Assembly: GCF_000018285.1 (NCBI RefSeq)
Contig: NC_009901.1
Span: forward strand, 4,029,001 to 4,093,000
Source of the DNA: Shewanella pealeana ATCC 700345
GTDB lineage: Bacteria; Pseudomonadota; Gammaproteobacteria; Enterobacterales; Shewanellaceae
Direction: 5' to 3'
DNA: 64,000 bases
Below, piece by piece: positions 17,160 through 25,609 of the stretch (within the stretch, counting starts at the first letter, position 1; every line of letters begins with the position of its first letter). The notes under the pieces are model-generated. The model did no database searches. It saw only the letters and a list, made by a program, of their open reading frames with translations, and was not told where the DNA came from. A program made the translations under genes and the position numbers.

Positions 17160-18254
17160 TTAGAAGGCTTGCTTACCATTGCGCACAAATGACGGAGCGA
17201 TAACTTTTACCGGTACACGCTTCTTACGCATCTCTACTTCAGCCACGTCACCAATGCTGCGCGGTACGCGAGCCATGGCAATTGAGTAACCCAGTGTAGG
17301 CGAGAATGTGCCGCTGGTAATGGTACCTTGCTGCTCAACGCCGTCGCTGTCGGTAAAGAACACTGACATGCCGTGACGGATAACGCCTTTAGCGTCCATG
17401 ATTAGGCCAACAAGTTTGTCTGTACCTTCTGCTTTAATCTTCTCTAGCGCTTGGCGACCGTTAAAGTCACGTTCCGCTGGCTCCCATGCCACAGTCCAGC
17501 CCATGTTGGCTGCAAGTGGGTTAACGCTTTCGTCCATATCTAGGCCGTAAAGGTTCATGCCCGCTTCGAGACGTAATGTGTCACGTGCACCTAGTCCACA
17601 AGGCTTAATACCCGCATCTAGGAAAGCTTGCCATAGTGCTTCGGCTTCATCATTTGGTACGATAACTTCGTAGCCAGTTTCACCAGTGTAGCCAGTGGTT
17701 GCGATAAACAGTGAGCCAGCTTGTACACCAAAGAATGGCTTCATGCCTTCGATTGCTGCGTTTTGCGCATCGTTAAATACGGTAGCCGCTTTTGCCTTAG
17801 CATTTGGGCCTTGAACGGCGATCATCGCCAGCTCTGGACGCTCGGTCACTTCGACGCTGAAGCCTTTAACTTGTTCGTTTATCCAAGCGAGGTCTTTTTC
17901 GCGTGTTGCTGAGTTAACAACAATACGGTACTCGGTATCTGATAGGTAATAAGTGATAAGGTCGTCGATAACGCCGCCATTGTGGTCAAGCATACCGCCG
18001 TAAAGTGCCTTACCAGGCACTTTAAGCTTAGCGACATCGTTGGCTAGCAGTTTGCGTAAAAAGGCACAAGCGTCATCACCAATCACGTCGACTACTGTCA
18101 TGTGTGAAACGTCGAACATACCAGCGTCTTGACGAACTGCGTGATGTTCTTCGATTTGTGAACCGTAGTTTAGTGGCATATCCCAACCATGGAAGTCTAC
18201 CATCTTGCCGTTCGATTCTAGGTGCTTGTTAAAAAGTACAGTTTTGTTAGCCAT
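17160..18254 (-). CDS. gcvT: Aminomethyltransferase, glycine cleavage T protein
   Basis: A 364-aa folate-dependent enzyme releasing ammonia from the H-bound intermediate and forming methylene-THF. Diagnostic segments are [20 protein letters not shown], the [12 protein letters not shown] near the folate pocket and [13 protein letters not shown]. The ribosome-binding site GAAGGGA is five bases before the ATG. First gene of the gcv cluster; no tandem glycine-aptamer signature is apparent upstream, so control is likely by a transcription factor. Confidence 0.97.
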   Translation of the reverse strand: MANKTVLFNKHLESNGKMVDFHGWDMPLNYGSQIEEHHAVRQDAGMFDVSHMTVVDVIGDDACAFLRKLLANDVAKLKVPGKALYGGMLDHNGGVIDDLITYYLSDTEYRIVVNSATREKDLAWINEQVKGFSVEVTERPELAMIAVQGPNAKAKAATVFNDAQNAAIEGMKPFFGVQAGSLFIATTGYTGETGYEVIVPNDEAEALWQAFLDAGIKPCGLGARDTLRLEAGMNLYGLDMDESVNPLAANMGWTVAWEPAERDFNGRQALEKIKAEGTDKLVGLIMDAKGVIRHGMSVFFTDSDGVEQQGTITSGTFSPTLGYSIAMARVPRSIGDVAEVEMRKKRVPVKVIAPSFVRNGKQAF

Positions 18255-18592
18255 TTCTATCCCTTCTTTGGGGTCTTCTAGTCTGCAACTGCCGCCATCA
18301 CTTTACACTTTATATAGCGTACTTATATCGCGTACTTTTGTAGGGTACATATATAAGATACCGATAAAGCGACTAGCAGCAGATCAATGTAGTCGTATTA
18401 AAATGCGGCGAAATTATACCTTGAGACACGACTTTGTATACAAAAGAATTTTCTAATCCGAACAGTTTTGTCATTAGTTTTTCTCATTATCAATATGTGA
18501 AATTTTCACACAAAAACAGCAAGTAAACTAATTGCAAAAACAAACCCCTGAAATTAAAGACTTATTTAGACTTAACTAATGAGTTGTAGTTG
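18255..18592. promoter_or_regulatory. gcv promoter region with direct repeats
   Basis: On the minus strand the leader carries AAGTACGC twice in tandem (original strand about 18318-18342, GCGTACTT...GCGTACTT), each near TATATA-like sequence, and GGGTACATATATAAG beyond. These could be the -10 region and an operator, though no known glycine regulator site is certain. The rest is plain AT-rich leader and the ubiI side shows no gene. Confidence 0.35.
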
Positions 18593-19813
18593 TTAACTTT
18601 CAGACCGCTTACACAGCTTAGGTAGATTAGTCTTGTTGCCTAGCGCCTGTTGAATAAACAGTGTTTTCAATGGCGCAAAATTGTCGACGATATTTAAGCC
18701 CAGATCACGGATGGCTTTCTTAATCGGATTAGTGCCTTGGAATAGCCTCTTAAAGCCTTCCATTGCGGTGATCATCTCTAACGCTTCGGCCTTACGCCAG
18801 CGCTCAAGATCGCGCAGGTTGCGGTAATCACCAATATCTTTACCCTGCTGTTTAAGCTCGCTCACCACCTCGACTATGCTGGCCGCATCGAGGAAACCTA
18901 AGTTAACTCCCTGCCCCGCTAGTGGGTGTATGGTGTGCGCCGCATCGCCTGCTAACACCAGACGTGACCGTGCAAAGTGACGCGCGTAACGCATACGTAG
19001 CGGGAACGACTGACGCTCACTCTCAAGGGTGCACATGCCTAGACGGCCATCGAAGGCGGCGGTAAGGGCACGTTCAAAGTCTACCTTATCTAATGCCAGC
19101 AATTGCTCGGCTTTCTCTGGAGATACCGACCAGACAATTGAGCAGAGATCTTTTTCATATAAAGGCAAGAAGGCTAATGGGCCTTCGCTGTCGAATACTT
19201 GTCTTGCGGTGCCAGCGTGAGGCAACTCGGTGCGTATAGTTGCCACAATAGCGTGATGATTGTAATCCCAGAAGGTCATGGGGATTTTACATTGCTCGCG
19301 CACCCATGAATTAGCGCCATCCGCAGCGACCACTAACGCTGCGCTTAAGTTGTCGCCATTATCTAAGGTTAACCAAGCCTCACGCTCTCCAAAGGCAATA
19401 CGCTCTAGACGCTGGTTTTCGATATATGTCAGCTCACTAAACTCACTGGCGCGCTCGGCTAATGCAAAGGCGATGGCATCGTTTTCGATAATCGAACCTA
19501 GGTGGGTTTCACTCAATGAATGGGCGTCGAAATCAATCTTGCCTAGGCTGTCTTTGTCCCACACCTGCATTTTTTGGTAAGGACTCACTCTCGATGCAGC
19601 CAAGTAAGGCCAAGCACCTAAGTTAGTAATCAGCTGTTGGCTGGCCTTGTTGATGGCGCTAACCCTAAGCTTAGGGGCACCCGATACCGCTTGGGTCTGA
19701 CCCGCATCAATCACCACGACTTTAATGCCTTCCATCGCTAAACCAATAGCCGTTGCAAGGCCAACCATGCCTCCACCAACAATTGCGACATCATAAGTTT
19801 GTGTGCTTAACAT
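18593..19813 (-). CDS. ubiI: 2-octaprenylphenol hydroxylase, FAD monooxygenase
   Basis: A 406-aa flavoprotein of the UbiH/UbiF/UbiI group, adding the C5 hydroxyl in aerobic ubiquinone synthesis. The N-terminal GGGMVG dinucleotide motif, KLRVSAINKASQQL, the WDKDSLGKIDFDA and HLGSIIEN segments specifically fit UbiI (VisC) rather than UbiF. The second FAD motif is GDAAHTIHPLAGQGVNLGF. AAGGG lies eight bases before the ATG. It follows ubiH on the same strand and precedes gcvT, as in enterobacteria. Confidence 0.9.
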   Translation of the reverse strand: MLSTQTYDVAIVGGGMVGLATAIGLAMEGIKVVVIDAGQTQAVSGAPKLRVSAINKASQQLITNLGAWPYLAASRVSPYQKMQVWDKDSLGKIDFDAHSLSETHLGSIIENDAIAFALAERASEFSELTYIENQRLERIAFGEREAWLTLDNGDNLSAALVVAADGANSWVREQCKIPMTFWDYNHHAIVATIRTELPHAGTARQVFDSEGPLAFLPLYEKDLCSIVWSVSPEKAEQLLALDKVDFERALTAAFDGRLGMCTLESERQSFPLRMRYARHFARSRLVLAGDAAHTIHPLAGQGVNLGFLDAASIVEVVSELKQQGKDIGDYRNLRDLERWRKAEALEMITAMEGFKRLFQGTNPIKKAIRDLGLNIVDNFAPLKTLFIQQALGNKTNLPKLCKRSES

Positions 19814-19909
19814 CTTTTACCCTTACTAAAAATACTGCTCATAGCGTGAATTACGCGGCCACTAGCTTGCCATAATGATGCTTAGCTAATGGAGACGGTT
19901 GTACTTAGC

Positions 19910-21190
19910 CTATTCGCCTTGGTTCCAGCCCATTGCGCGGCGTGCAACAGGTGCCTTTAACGGCGGGAACCAAGACAGCAATCGTAGCCCAAGATTACGC
20001 CCAACCACCAGCGGCCAATAATCATTAGAAAAACCGCGCACTAAAAACTCGATACTGTTCATGGTACCTTGTCGGTCTGTCTTACGACGTTCAAGAAAGA
20101 GATGGGTCAATTCGCTACTACCAACATCCTTGCCAGCCTGACCTTCTGGATTAGCAAGCACTTGCTTAAGTACCTCAATCAGGCATACCACATCCCGCAG
20201 ACCTAAGTTAAAACCTTGGCCTGCAATTGGGTGCAAGGTCTGGGCGGCATTGCCTAAAAAGACGGTGCGGTGGTAGATAGGCCTTGGCATATACGACAGG
20301 GTCAACGGGTAGCTAAAGCGATTACCGACATCGACAAATCGCCCGGCTCGGTAGCCAAAGGCTTGCTGTAGCTTGTCGATAAACTCACTCTTTGGCGCCG
20401 TTAATAGCCGCTCAGCTTCTTCTGGCGGTAATGCCCACACTAAAGATAAGCGCGAGTCCCCCTTGTTATCGGCCATAGGCAATAAGGCTAATGGTCCGGT
20501 TTGGGTAAAGCGCTCATAGGCCCAGCCAGCATGTGGCTGCTCGGTATGAATATTGGCAATTATTGCGCTCTGACCAAACTCAACTTGTTCTAATGGCTGC
20601 TTAAAGGCTTGGCGCACCTTAGAGTTTACCCCGTCGGCGGCAACCACGAGTTTTGCCGAGATCTGCTGGCCATCTTCGAGAGTTAGCAGTTGTGAGTCGA
20701 TTCGCGCTTCAACGCTGTGCAAGCGACTCGGACAGTAAAGTGCAATATCGCTTTTCTCTAACAGGCTAAACAGCTTGTTGCCCACAGCTTCGAGCTCGAC
20801 CACTTGGCCAAGATATGGCAGGTGAAGTGACTCGCTATTAAGCTCCGTCATTCCAAAGTGGCCGCGATCGGATACATGAATATTGCTAATTGGCGTCGCT
20901 AAGGGGTCAAGATGCTGCCAAAGGCCGAGCTGTTTTAGCTCAAAGATAGAGCCATGGGAGATAGCGATAGAGCGGGCGTCGAACCCTGGGTGTTCATTGC
21001 TTGGCTTATGCGCCTCGATAAGGGCTATTTTAATTGGCGCATCGGCACCAATGCTCGCTTGCTGTTTAGCAAGTTCTGCTAGGCCTAGGGCTAAAGTTGC
21101 CCCCGCCATCGCACCGCCAACAATCGCGATATCGACTTCATTTATCTGTGTGCTACTTGCTAGATCAGCCAGCTCGTTAGGATTAGCCAT
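19910..21190 (-). CDS. ubiH: 2-octaprenyl-6-methoxyphenol hydroxylase
   Basis: A 426-aa FAD monooxygenase of ubiquinone synthesis. VDIAIVGGAMAGATLALGL is the Rossmann motif, FDARSIAIS is characteristic of UbiH, and GNAAQTLHPIAGQGFNLGL is the FAD/ribose motif. It is somewhat longer than the E. coli enzyme (about 390 aa), mostly from an extended N-terminus and a loop near residue 350 (ANPEGQAGKDVGSS). 96 bp separate it from ubiI. Upstream a terminator separates it from ygfB, where E. coli has pepP. Confidence 0.92.
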   Translation of the reverse strand: MANPNELADLASSTQINEVDIAIVGGAMAGATLALGLAELAKQQASIGADAPIKIALIEAHKPSNEHPGFDARSIAISHGSIFELKQLGLWQHLDPLATPISNIHVSDRGHFGMTELNSESLHLPYLGQVVELEAVGNKLFSLLEKSDIALYCPSRLHSVEARIDSQLLTLEDGQQISAKLVVAADGVNSKVRQAFKQPLEQVEFGQSAIIANIHTEQPHAGWAYERFTQTGPLALLPMADNKGDSRLSLVWALPPEEAERLLTAPKSEFIDKLQQAFGYRAGRFVDVGNRFSYPLTLSYMPRPIYHRTVFLGNAAQTLHPIAGQGFNLGLRDVVCLIEVLKQVLANPEGQAGKDVGSSELTHLFLERRKTDRQGTMNSIEFLVRGFSNDYWPLVVGRNLGLRLLSWFPPLKAPVARRAMGWNQGE

Positions 21191-21242
21191 GAGTTTATAG
21201 ACCCAATAACAAAAATATTTGGTAGTGTTGCAGATACAAAAA

Positions 21243-21270
21243 CCGCCATTGCAAATTGCTGCGATGGCGG
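21243..21270 (-). terminator. Terminator after ygfB
   Basis: CCGCCATTGCA / TGCGATGGCGG (one G-U pair) with a 6-nt loop. On the minus strand it is followed by TTTTTG. It ends the ygfB unit, so ubiH needs its own promoter in the short space left. Confidence 0.7.
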
Positions 21271-21286
21271 TATTTAGGTATGAGTT

Positions 21287-21862
21287 TTAGTGAAGCACAC
21301 CCACGTCGATGGGTTCGTCGTCATCAACCGCTGGGCCAAACTCGGCGTAGCACATGAGTGCTGCCATACGGGTAAACTCCATTAGCTCAATGAGCGCCGC
21401 TTCTGATTCTTCGTCTTCACCGACATCAAACTCCACCTGGGCAATCTCAGACAGATCTTGAATCACTTCGCGCACATCGAGTGGTGCTTGATTTAGCTTA
21501 GGCTGAATAATAGCAATCCCCGTAAGGAAGCTTTGCACCCATAAGGACAGGGCTTCGACACGCTTAGAAAGTGGCTCCTCCTCTTCTGGCAGCATAGGGC
21601 TAAAGCCAAAGTCGGTATCTGACAGGCGGGTAACCGCATCTTGATATAATTCTTCAATCAGCGCTTGCAACTCTTTAGGTAAAGCTTGACCATCGTTCAT
21701 CAGCTCTAATAGCGGTTGAGTCCAACCTGAGGCACTTTGCTCTACTCCGCCACAAATAAGCCCAACAAGAGCACCGTGAACTTCGACTGGGTGCTGACCA
21801 ATTTCAGCAGCATTAAGTGCTGCAAGTAATTTATCCATGCGCAATGTAGGAAGACTCGCCAT
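21287..21862 (-). CDS. ygfB: UPF0149 family protein YgfB
   Basis: A 191-aa all-helical acidic protein of the UPF0149 family. The pattern HPVEVHGALVGLICGG near residues 20-35, then DTDFGFSPMLPEEEEPLSKRV, LSLWVQSFLTG and the acidic ending are typical. In Pseudomonas a family member counters the regulator AlpA; here the role is unknown. It is divergent from zapA with a 381-bp shared control region, the arrangement seen across gammaproteobacteria. Confidence 0.9.
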   Translation of the reverse strand: MASLPTLRMDKLLAALNAAEIGQHPVEVHGALVGLICGGVEQSASGWTQPLLELMNDGQALPKELQALIEELYQDAVTRLSDTDFGFSPMLPEEEEPLSKRVEALSLWVQSFLTGIAIIQPKLNQAPLDVREVIQDLSEIAQVEFDVGEDEESEAALIELMEFTRMAALMCYAEFGPAVDDDEPIDVGVLH

Positions 21863-22179
21863 AAAGTGTTATCCAATCACAAAATATACTGTGTTCATGC
21901 TAGCAGAAGTGCGGGTGTCGACCAATAGTGCGCTCGATAAAGTCGGCAAAAGTTTGCGGGGTTAGCCACAAAAGCAGCAATCCACTCTATCGAGGATTGC
22001 TGGCTAATCGATTCATCGATAACAGGTTTAGCAAAAGTCGGCCTTTGTTCAAAGTTCGGTACTATTGCAATGATGCAGCGATTAATGACTTTATTAGTAC
22101 AAACTGGTTTATGTTTATACGCCAATGGCGATCTAAACAACAATTAATCTAAACTGCGCCAGTTTGCGAGCCGATCGTG

Positions 22180-22208
22180 TTGCACTTTGCTATTGAGACC
22201 GATATAGT
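22180..22208 (+). promoter_or_regulatory. Sigma70 promoter of zapA
   Basis: TTGCAC (22180-22185) and TATAGT (22203-22208) with an ideal 17-bp spacer, 36 bp before the zapA ATG. The rest of 21863-22179 holds the divergent ygfB promoter and no supported gene. Confidence 0.7.
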
Positions 22209-22243
22209 CCGCTCAAGTACACGGTTAAAGGATCCTTTTCGGA

Positions 22244-22564
22244 ATGAGTAGCAAGGCGATTGAAATTACCCTTATGGGTCGTACCTACTCTATTGCTTGC
22301 CCACAAGGACAAGAAGCTGCGCTTAGGCATGTGGCCAATAATCTCGAAAAGCAGTTAACCTCGCTTAAGGCGCGTACCAATAACATTAGCCGTGAAGAAA
22401 TTGCCATTATGGCGGCATTAAATATCGGTTATGAGCTGTTAGAAGAACAGCAAAAGAATCAAGATTATATTAGGCAGATGGATAATAAAATCGGTTTGCT
22501 ACAGTCAACTCTTGAAGACGCACTCGTTGAGCGCGCTACAAAACCTGACGAAAAGTCGTTATAA
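22244..22564 (+). CDS. zapA: Cell division protein ZapA
   Basis: A 106-aa FtsZ-ring stabiliser that crosslinks protofilaments at midcell. The N-terminal strand domain begins IEITLMGRTYSIACPQGQE, followed by a long coiled-coil helix from about residue 45 (NISREEIAIMAALNIGYELL) to the end. Length and pattern match the family. The 6S RNA gene lies 81 bp downstream and may be partly co-transcribed with zapA. Confidence 0.95.
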   Translation: MSSKAIEITLMGRTYSIACPQGQEAALRHVANNLEKQLTSLKARTNNISREEIAIMAALNIGYELLEEQQKNQDYIRQMDNKIGLLQSTLEDALVERATKPDEKSL

Positions 22565-22645
22565 TAGAGCTTGCTTAATAAGCAGCGGTTAACAATTTTA
22601 TCGTAAGCCCATTTTAGTCACCCGACTGGTTTACGAACACAAGTT

Positions 22646-22828
22646 TTGCTCCCTGGGATATTCGCTAGCTGGTAATGTCCCTGTGCCGATAATTACAAAC
22701 CCAGGGTGAATGTTTTACTGACATTGTGCAAGCTCGGCTCGTACCGAGAAGCCTTAGGAGGTATTCATTTACCCGCCTTGAACCTACGGTTCAAGGGCTA
22801 CACCAGCGGTCGGTATTCTGGGGAGCAA
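22646..22828 (+). ncRNA. ssrS: 6S RNA
   Basis: About 183 nt, with a closing stem TTGCTCCC / GGGAGCAA at the ends, an open central bubble and the conserved half CTCGGCTCGTACCGAGAAGC found in enterobacterial 6S RNA. The later hairpin CCTTGAACC-TACGG-TTCAAGGG also matches. 6S RNA binds sigma70 RNA polymerase in stationary phase. Its place between zapA and fau is the classical one. Exact ends are inferred from the stem. Confidence 0.93.
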
Positions 22829-22842
22829 TTTAATTACAAATT

Positions 22843-22870
22843 AAGCCATCTCATTTGAGGTGGCTTTTTT
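22843..22870 (+). terminator. Terminator after 6S RNA
   Basis: AAGCCATCTC / GAGGTGGCTT with a 4-nt loop and six T, 15 bp behind the 6S RNA closing stem. Confidence 0.85.
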
Positions 22871-22880
22871 GTTTATTAAA

Positions 22881-22934
22881 GGTCCTAGATCCTAGGGCGC
22901 TTCGCTTCGAGGGCGGACTTGGTCCTGCTAGGAA
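22881..22934. repeat. Dispersed CCTAGG-type intergenic repeat, copy 1
   Basis: From GGTCCTAG through CTTCGAGGGCGG to CTGCTAGGAA, alignable with 34618-34671. It is followed to about 23060 by low-complexity CTT-rich sequence with CCTAGGACCTTTCTTTGCC, also found in part at 24690-24720. No gene is seen in it. Confidence 0.5.
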
Positions 22935-23079
22935 AATCAAAAGCATGACGGGCTAAAGCCCGACCTACTGAAGAGAATATGTTTTCCGGCCTTTCGGCTC
23001 TTACAGTCTTAGCCTTCTTCGTCTTTGTTCTTCCTAGGACCTTTCTTTGCCCTTCCTACTACCTTCTTTACCTACCTTC

Positions 23080-23250
23080 TCAATCCTTGTGTAACAACAA
23101 ATTCAAATAGTAACCACCGTAACCTAAGGTGGCAACGATAACGATAGCCCACTCATACCAGGCAATCAGCTGGCCTGTGAGTAGTTCATAACCTAAATTA
23201 CACCAAAGTACGATGACTAATATCAACGGAGAAAGAGCTGCAGCTAACAT
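23080..23250 (-). CDS. Small membrane protein, 56 aa
   Basis: A short frame beginning MLAAALSPLILVIVLW and ending LLLHKD, with two predicted membrane helices (about residues 3-20 and 31-51) joined by a short loop (ELLTGQLIAWYEW). GAGGT lies seven bases before the ATG, an excellent ribosome-binding site, and the hydrophobic pattern is too regular for chance. It is 46 bp beyond the stop of the glycine-zipper gene on the same strand. I recognise no family. Function unknown; it may belong with its two upstream neighbours. Confidence 0.55.
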   Translation of the reverse strand: MLAAALSPLILVIVLWCNLGYELLTGQLIAWYEWAIVIVATLGYGGYYLNLLLHKD

Positions 23251-23296
23251 TGATGACCTCTATATAGCTTAAAACATTAATAACTCGATGTATCAC

Positions 23297-24148
23297 TTAA
23301 GCCCAAAGCTTATTAAATTTGTTTTTCATACTATTCACTGTATCGCTAGCCACATTGCTGACACTACTACTGACTTCATTAACCCTACCACTAACATCAT
23401 TAATAGCCTCGCTAACGGCTTCATTTTGGCCGCACTTATTCAGTTCCTTTCCGCCAAAATGTTTACCGATAGTCGCTCCTGCAGCCGCCCCGACTATGGT
23501 GCCAGCCCCTGGTACTATTGACCCCATAACCGCGCCAACTTTTGCCCCCACCAGCGCTCCACCAACAGACCCGGCAATCTCGGCTTTTTTAGCTTCCGCG
23601 CTGTTGTTTTTACCTGAGACGATCCCCTCTAGTAAGTTACGCTCGACTTCGGTGTCAAAGCCTTCTATATAACCCAACTCTTCACGCCATTTACTCATGG
23701 CTGCAATCAATAGATCCGGCTCATTGCCACGGTTAAGCAATTCACTGAAAATCCCCAGAACGATATCCATGCCAAAAGTTTGGTACATATTGCGCAGTTC
23801 GATATAAATAGGATCGTCTGCTAACTGCTCACCAACAGAGTCTCTAACCCACTTTCCTATAGGGTTGATAACCGAGCCAACTATACCACTCACATCACCA
23901 ATTAATGAGCTACGGTCTCTTTCTATAATGCCTTCGACAAAGGCATAACCTTGCTCAAACTGCTCATCATTGAGCATAATAAATTGATGAATATCCGCTC
24001 CCAACTCAATGCATACCGCTTCACATAAACACTGTGGACCAATAACAATCTGAGTGATGCTGTCAGAATCGGCCATTGATAAAGCGTTTTTAAGGTGTAA
24101 GTCTAAAATGGTAAAAGCTTCGGCTTCTAATTGCTGAATTTGGTTCAT
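23297..24148 (-). CDS. Hypothetical protein with glycine-zipper segment
   Basis: A 283-aa protein. The first ~175 residues are helical and soluble-looking, with a CLCEAVC cluster near 41. Residues about 190-230 form a glycine-zipper stretch (GSVGGALVGAKVGAVMGSIV, then GAAAGATIGKHFGG) of the type that inserts in or oligomerises at membranes. The tail (SEAINDVSGRVNEVSSSVSN) is likely coiled-coil. No signal peptide. AGGG precedes the ATG. Function unknown. It interrupts the usual ssrS-fau adjacency, with the repeat protein upstream and the 56-aa membrane protein downstream on the same strand. Confidence 0.6.
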   Translation of the reverse strand: MNQIQQLEAEAFTILDLHLKNALSMADSDSITQIVIGPQCLCEAVCIELGADIHQFIMLNDEQFEQGYAFVEGIIERDRSSLIGDVSGIVGSVINPIGKWVRDSVGEQLADDPIYIELRNMYQTFGMDIVLGIFSELLNRGNEPDLLIAAMSKWREELGYIEGFDTEVERNLLEGIVSGKNNSAEAKKAEIAGSVGGALVGAKVGAVMGSIVPGAGTIVGAAAGATIGKHFGGKELNKCGQNEAVSEAINDVSGRVNEVSSSVSNVASDTVNSMKNKFNKLWA

Positions 24149-24180
24149 TGCCGACCCTATCTTTAATTAGGAATTTGTAG

Positions 24181-24567
24181 TTAGGTATTAATAAAGTTAA
24201 GAATGGAGTCGGTGAGGTTATCACCCGCATCGATATCACCTATGTAGGAGGTATCTAAACCTCCTTGAGCATCATAACTATTGGCGCCAAAGGCGGTATC
24301 GGCGCTATGGCCTGAAAACTGGCCGTTAGCATTATACCTATCGACACCACCAAACACGTTTGGCCGAGTAAAGCCATCAAACTGACCATGGGAGTCAAAG
24401 TGATTTACTCCCCCAAATACGTTATCGATATCCTGCCCAGCAAAGGCGCCATGAGCATCGGTAAATGAGATGCTATTACCCAAAGGGTTAGCCATGCCAC
24501 TGCCAACAAAAGTGCCGTTTTCAAACATACTGACACGACCCGCAAATTGATTGGTTAGATTTATCAT
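24181..24567 (-). CDS. Tandem-repeat protein of unknown function
   Basis: A 128-aa protein (from the ATG at 24567; a longer frame begins at a TTG at 24627 but is less likely). It holds about four imperfect 21-residue repeats with the pattern VFGGVxxFDxHGQFxGxxxxN, seen as VFGGVNHFDSHGQFDG and VFGGVDRYNANGQFSG, with degenerate units before and after. The alternating aromatic/Gly pattern suggests a beta-solenoid or beta-hairpin array. It lies 32 bp before the glycine-zipper gene and is probably co-transcribed. No family recognised. Confidence 0.55.
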   Translation of the reverse strand: MINLTNQFAGRVSMFENGTFVGSGMANPLGNSISFTDAHGAFAGQDIDNVFGGVNHFDSHGQFDGFTRPNVFGGVDRYNANGQFSGHSADTAFGANSYDAQGGLDTSYIGDIDAGDNLTDSILNFINT

Positions 24568-24639
24568 ATCTTCGTCGATGCTCTGAATTAATTGCCCAAG
24601 TATACAGCTGTATACAACTGTGTTCAAGTGAAGGTTGTA

Positions 24640-24730
24640 GAGCTTAGGACCTGCCTTACCCTCTCAGCTTGCACCGTCTTAGCTGTTCCTAGAACCTAAG
24701 ACCTTTCTTTGCCTTCCCTAGGATCTTCTT
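24640..24730. repeat. Dispersed CCTAGG-type intergenic repeat, copy 2
   Basis: Contains GTTCCTAGAACCT and ACCTTTCTTTGCCTTCC, matching parts of the stretches at 23030-23060 and 34725-34745. Lies before the fau promoter. Confidence 0.45.
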
Positions 24731-24774
24731 TTGTATGCTAAGCTGCTTAGGTTATTGATAGGAGAGCCTATGTT

Positions 24775-25404
24775 ATGCCATCACAGCTGCCGTCTCAGTT
24801 TTCATCCACAGCCAATATTCAATCGACTCGCAAAGCGCTTCGCCTGCAGATCCGTCAAGCTCGGCGATCATTGTCGGATGAGCAGCAGCTTGCTTGTTCA
24901 CAATTGGCAGCCAAGCACACACTGGAGGCGCTAATATCACGCAAGGTCAAGTGTGTGGCCTTGTATCTAAGTAATGATGGCGAACTCGATACGCAACCAT
25001 TAATCGATGGGCTTTGGCAAAACGGGGTTGATGTTTACCTCCCTAGACTGCACCCCTTCAGCGCAGGAAACTTGCTATTTTTGCGCTACGACAAAGGTAC
25101 CCAACTGCTAAAGAATCACTTGGGGATTTGGGAGCCAAAACTGGATATCACTCAGATGATCCTCACTCATCAGCTGGATGTGGTGATCACGCCGTTAGTC
25201 GCCTTTGATCTGCAAGGCAACAGAATGGGCATGGGCGGTGGTTATTATGATAGAAGCCTCAGCAATTGGCAGCAGCAACATAGACCTTTGCCTATCGGCT
25301 ATGCCCATGATTGCCAACAAGTCGAGGCCCTGCCATGTGAGCATTGGGATGTACCTTTGCCATTTATTTTCACTCCTAGTCACTGCTATAGCTTTGAGCA
25401 ATAG
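24775..25404 (+). CDS. fau: 5-formyltetrahydrofolate cyclo-ligase
   Basis: A 209-aa ATP-dependent enzyme converting 5-formyl-THF to 5,10-methenyl-THF, clearing a folate by-product of serine/glycine metabolism. The signature NRMGMGGGYYDRSL near residues 150-163 and VALYLSNDGELDTQPL and VYLPRL fit the family. GGAGAG lies eight bases before the ATG. In most gammaproteobacteria it directly follows 6S RNA; here about 1.9 kb of other genes intervene. A GCTGAAAGG / CCTTTCAGC hairpin follows at 25425-25454. Confidence 0.93.
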   Translation: MPSQLPSQFSSTANIQSTRKALRLQIRQARRSLSDEQQLACSQLAAKHTLEALISRKVKCVALYLSNDGELDTQPLIDGLWQNGVDVYLPRLHPFSAGNLLFLRYDKGTQLLKNHLGIWEPKLDITQMILTHQLDVVITPLVAFDLQGNRMGMGGGYYDRSLSNWQQQHRPLPIGYAHDCQQVEALPCEHWDVPLPFIFTPSHCYSFEQ

Positions 25405-25609
25405 TAGTTATTAGACTTATTACTGCTGAAAGGAATTTGTTTAAGCCTTTCAGCTATATGCTTTGCTCTCATATCACTTAAAAACAACAAGTTACAAATC
25501 ACCACTGTCACCACAGCTCTTGCAGCTAACTTAGATTCTACCCCATCTGACCTCCACAATTGTTCATGGCTATACTTAACAGCACCCTTTTCACTTTTGG
25601 ATATGCATC

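Noticed and set aside
18255..18592. Glycine riboswitch upstream of gcvT
   Set aside because: No tandem aptamer-like conserved motifs or switching terminator were seen on the minus strand; the direct repeats look like promoter/operator DNA.
21895..22152. Overlapping frames between ygfB and zapA
   Set aside because: Low-quality frames on both strands without ribosome-binding sites, in a divergent promoter region.
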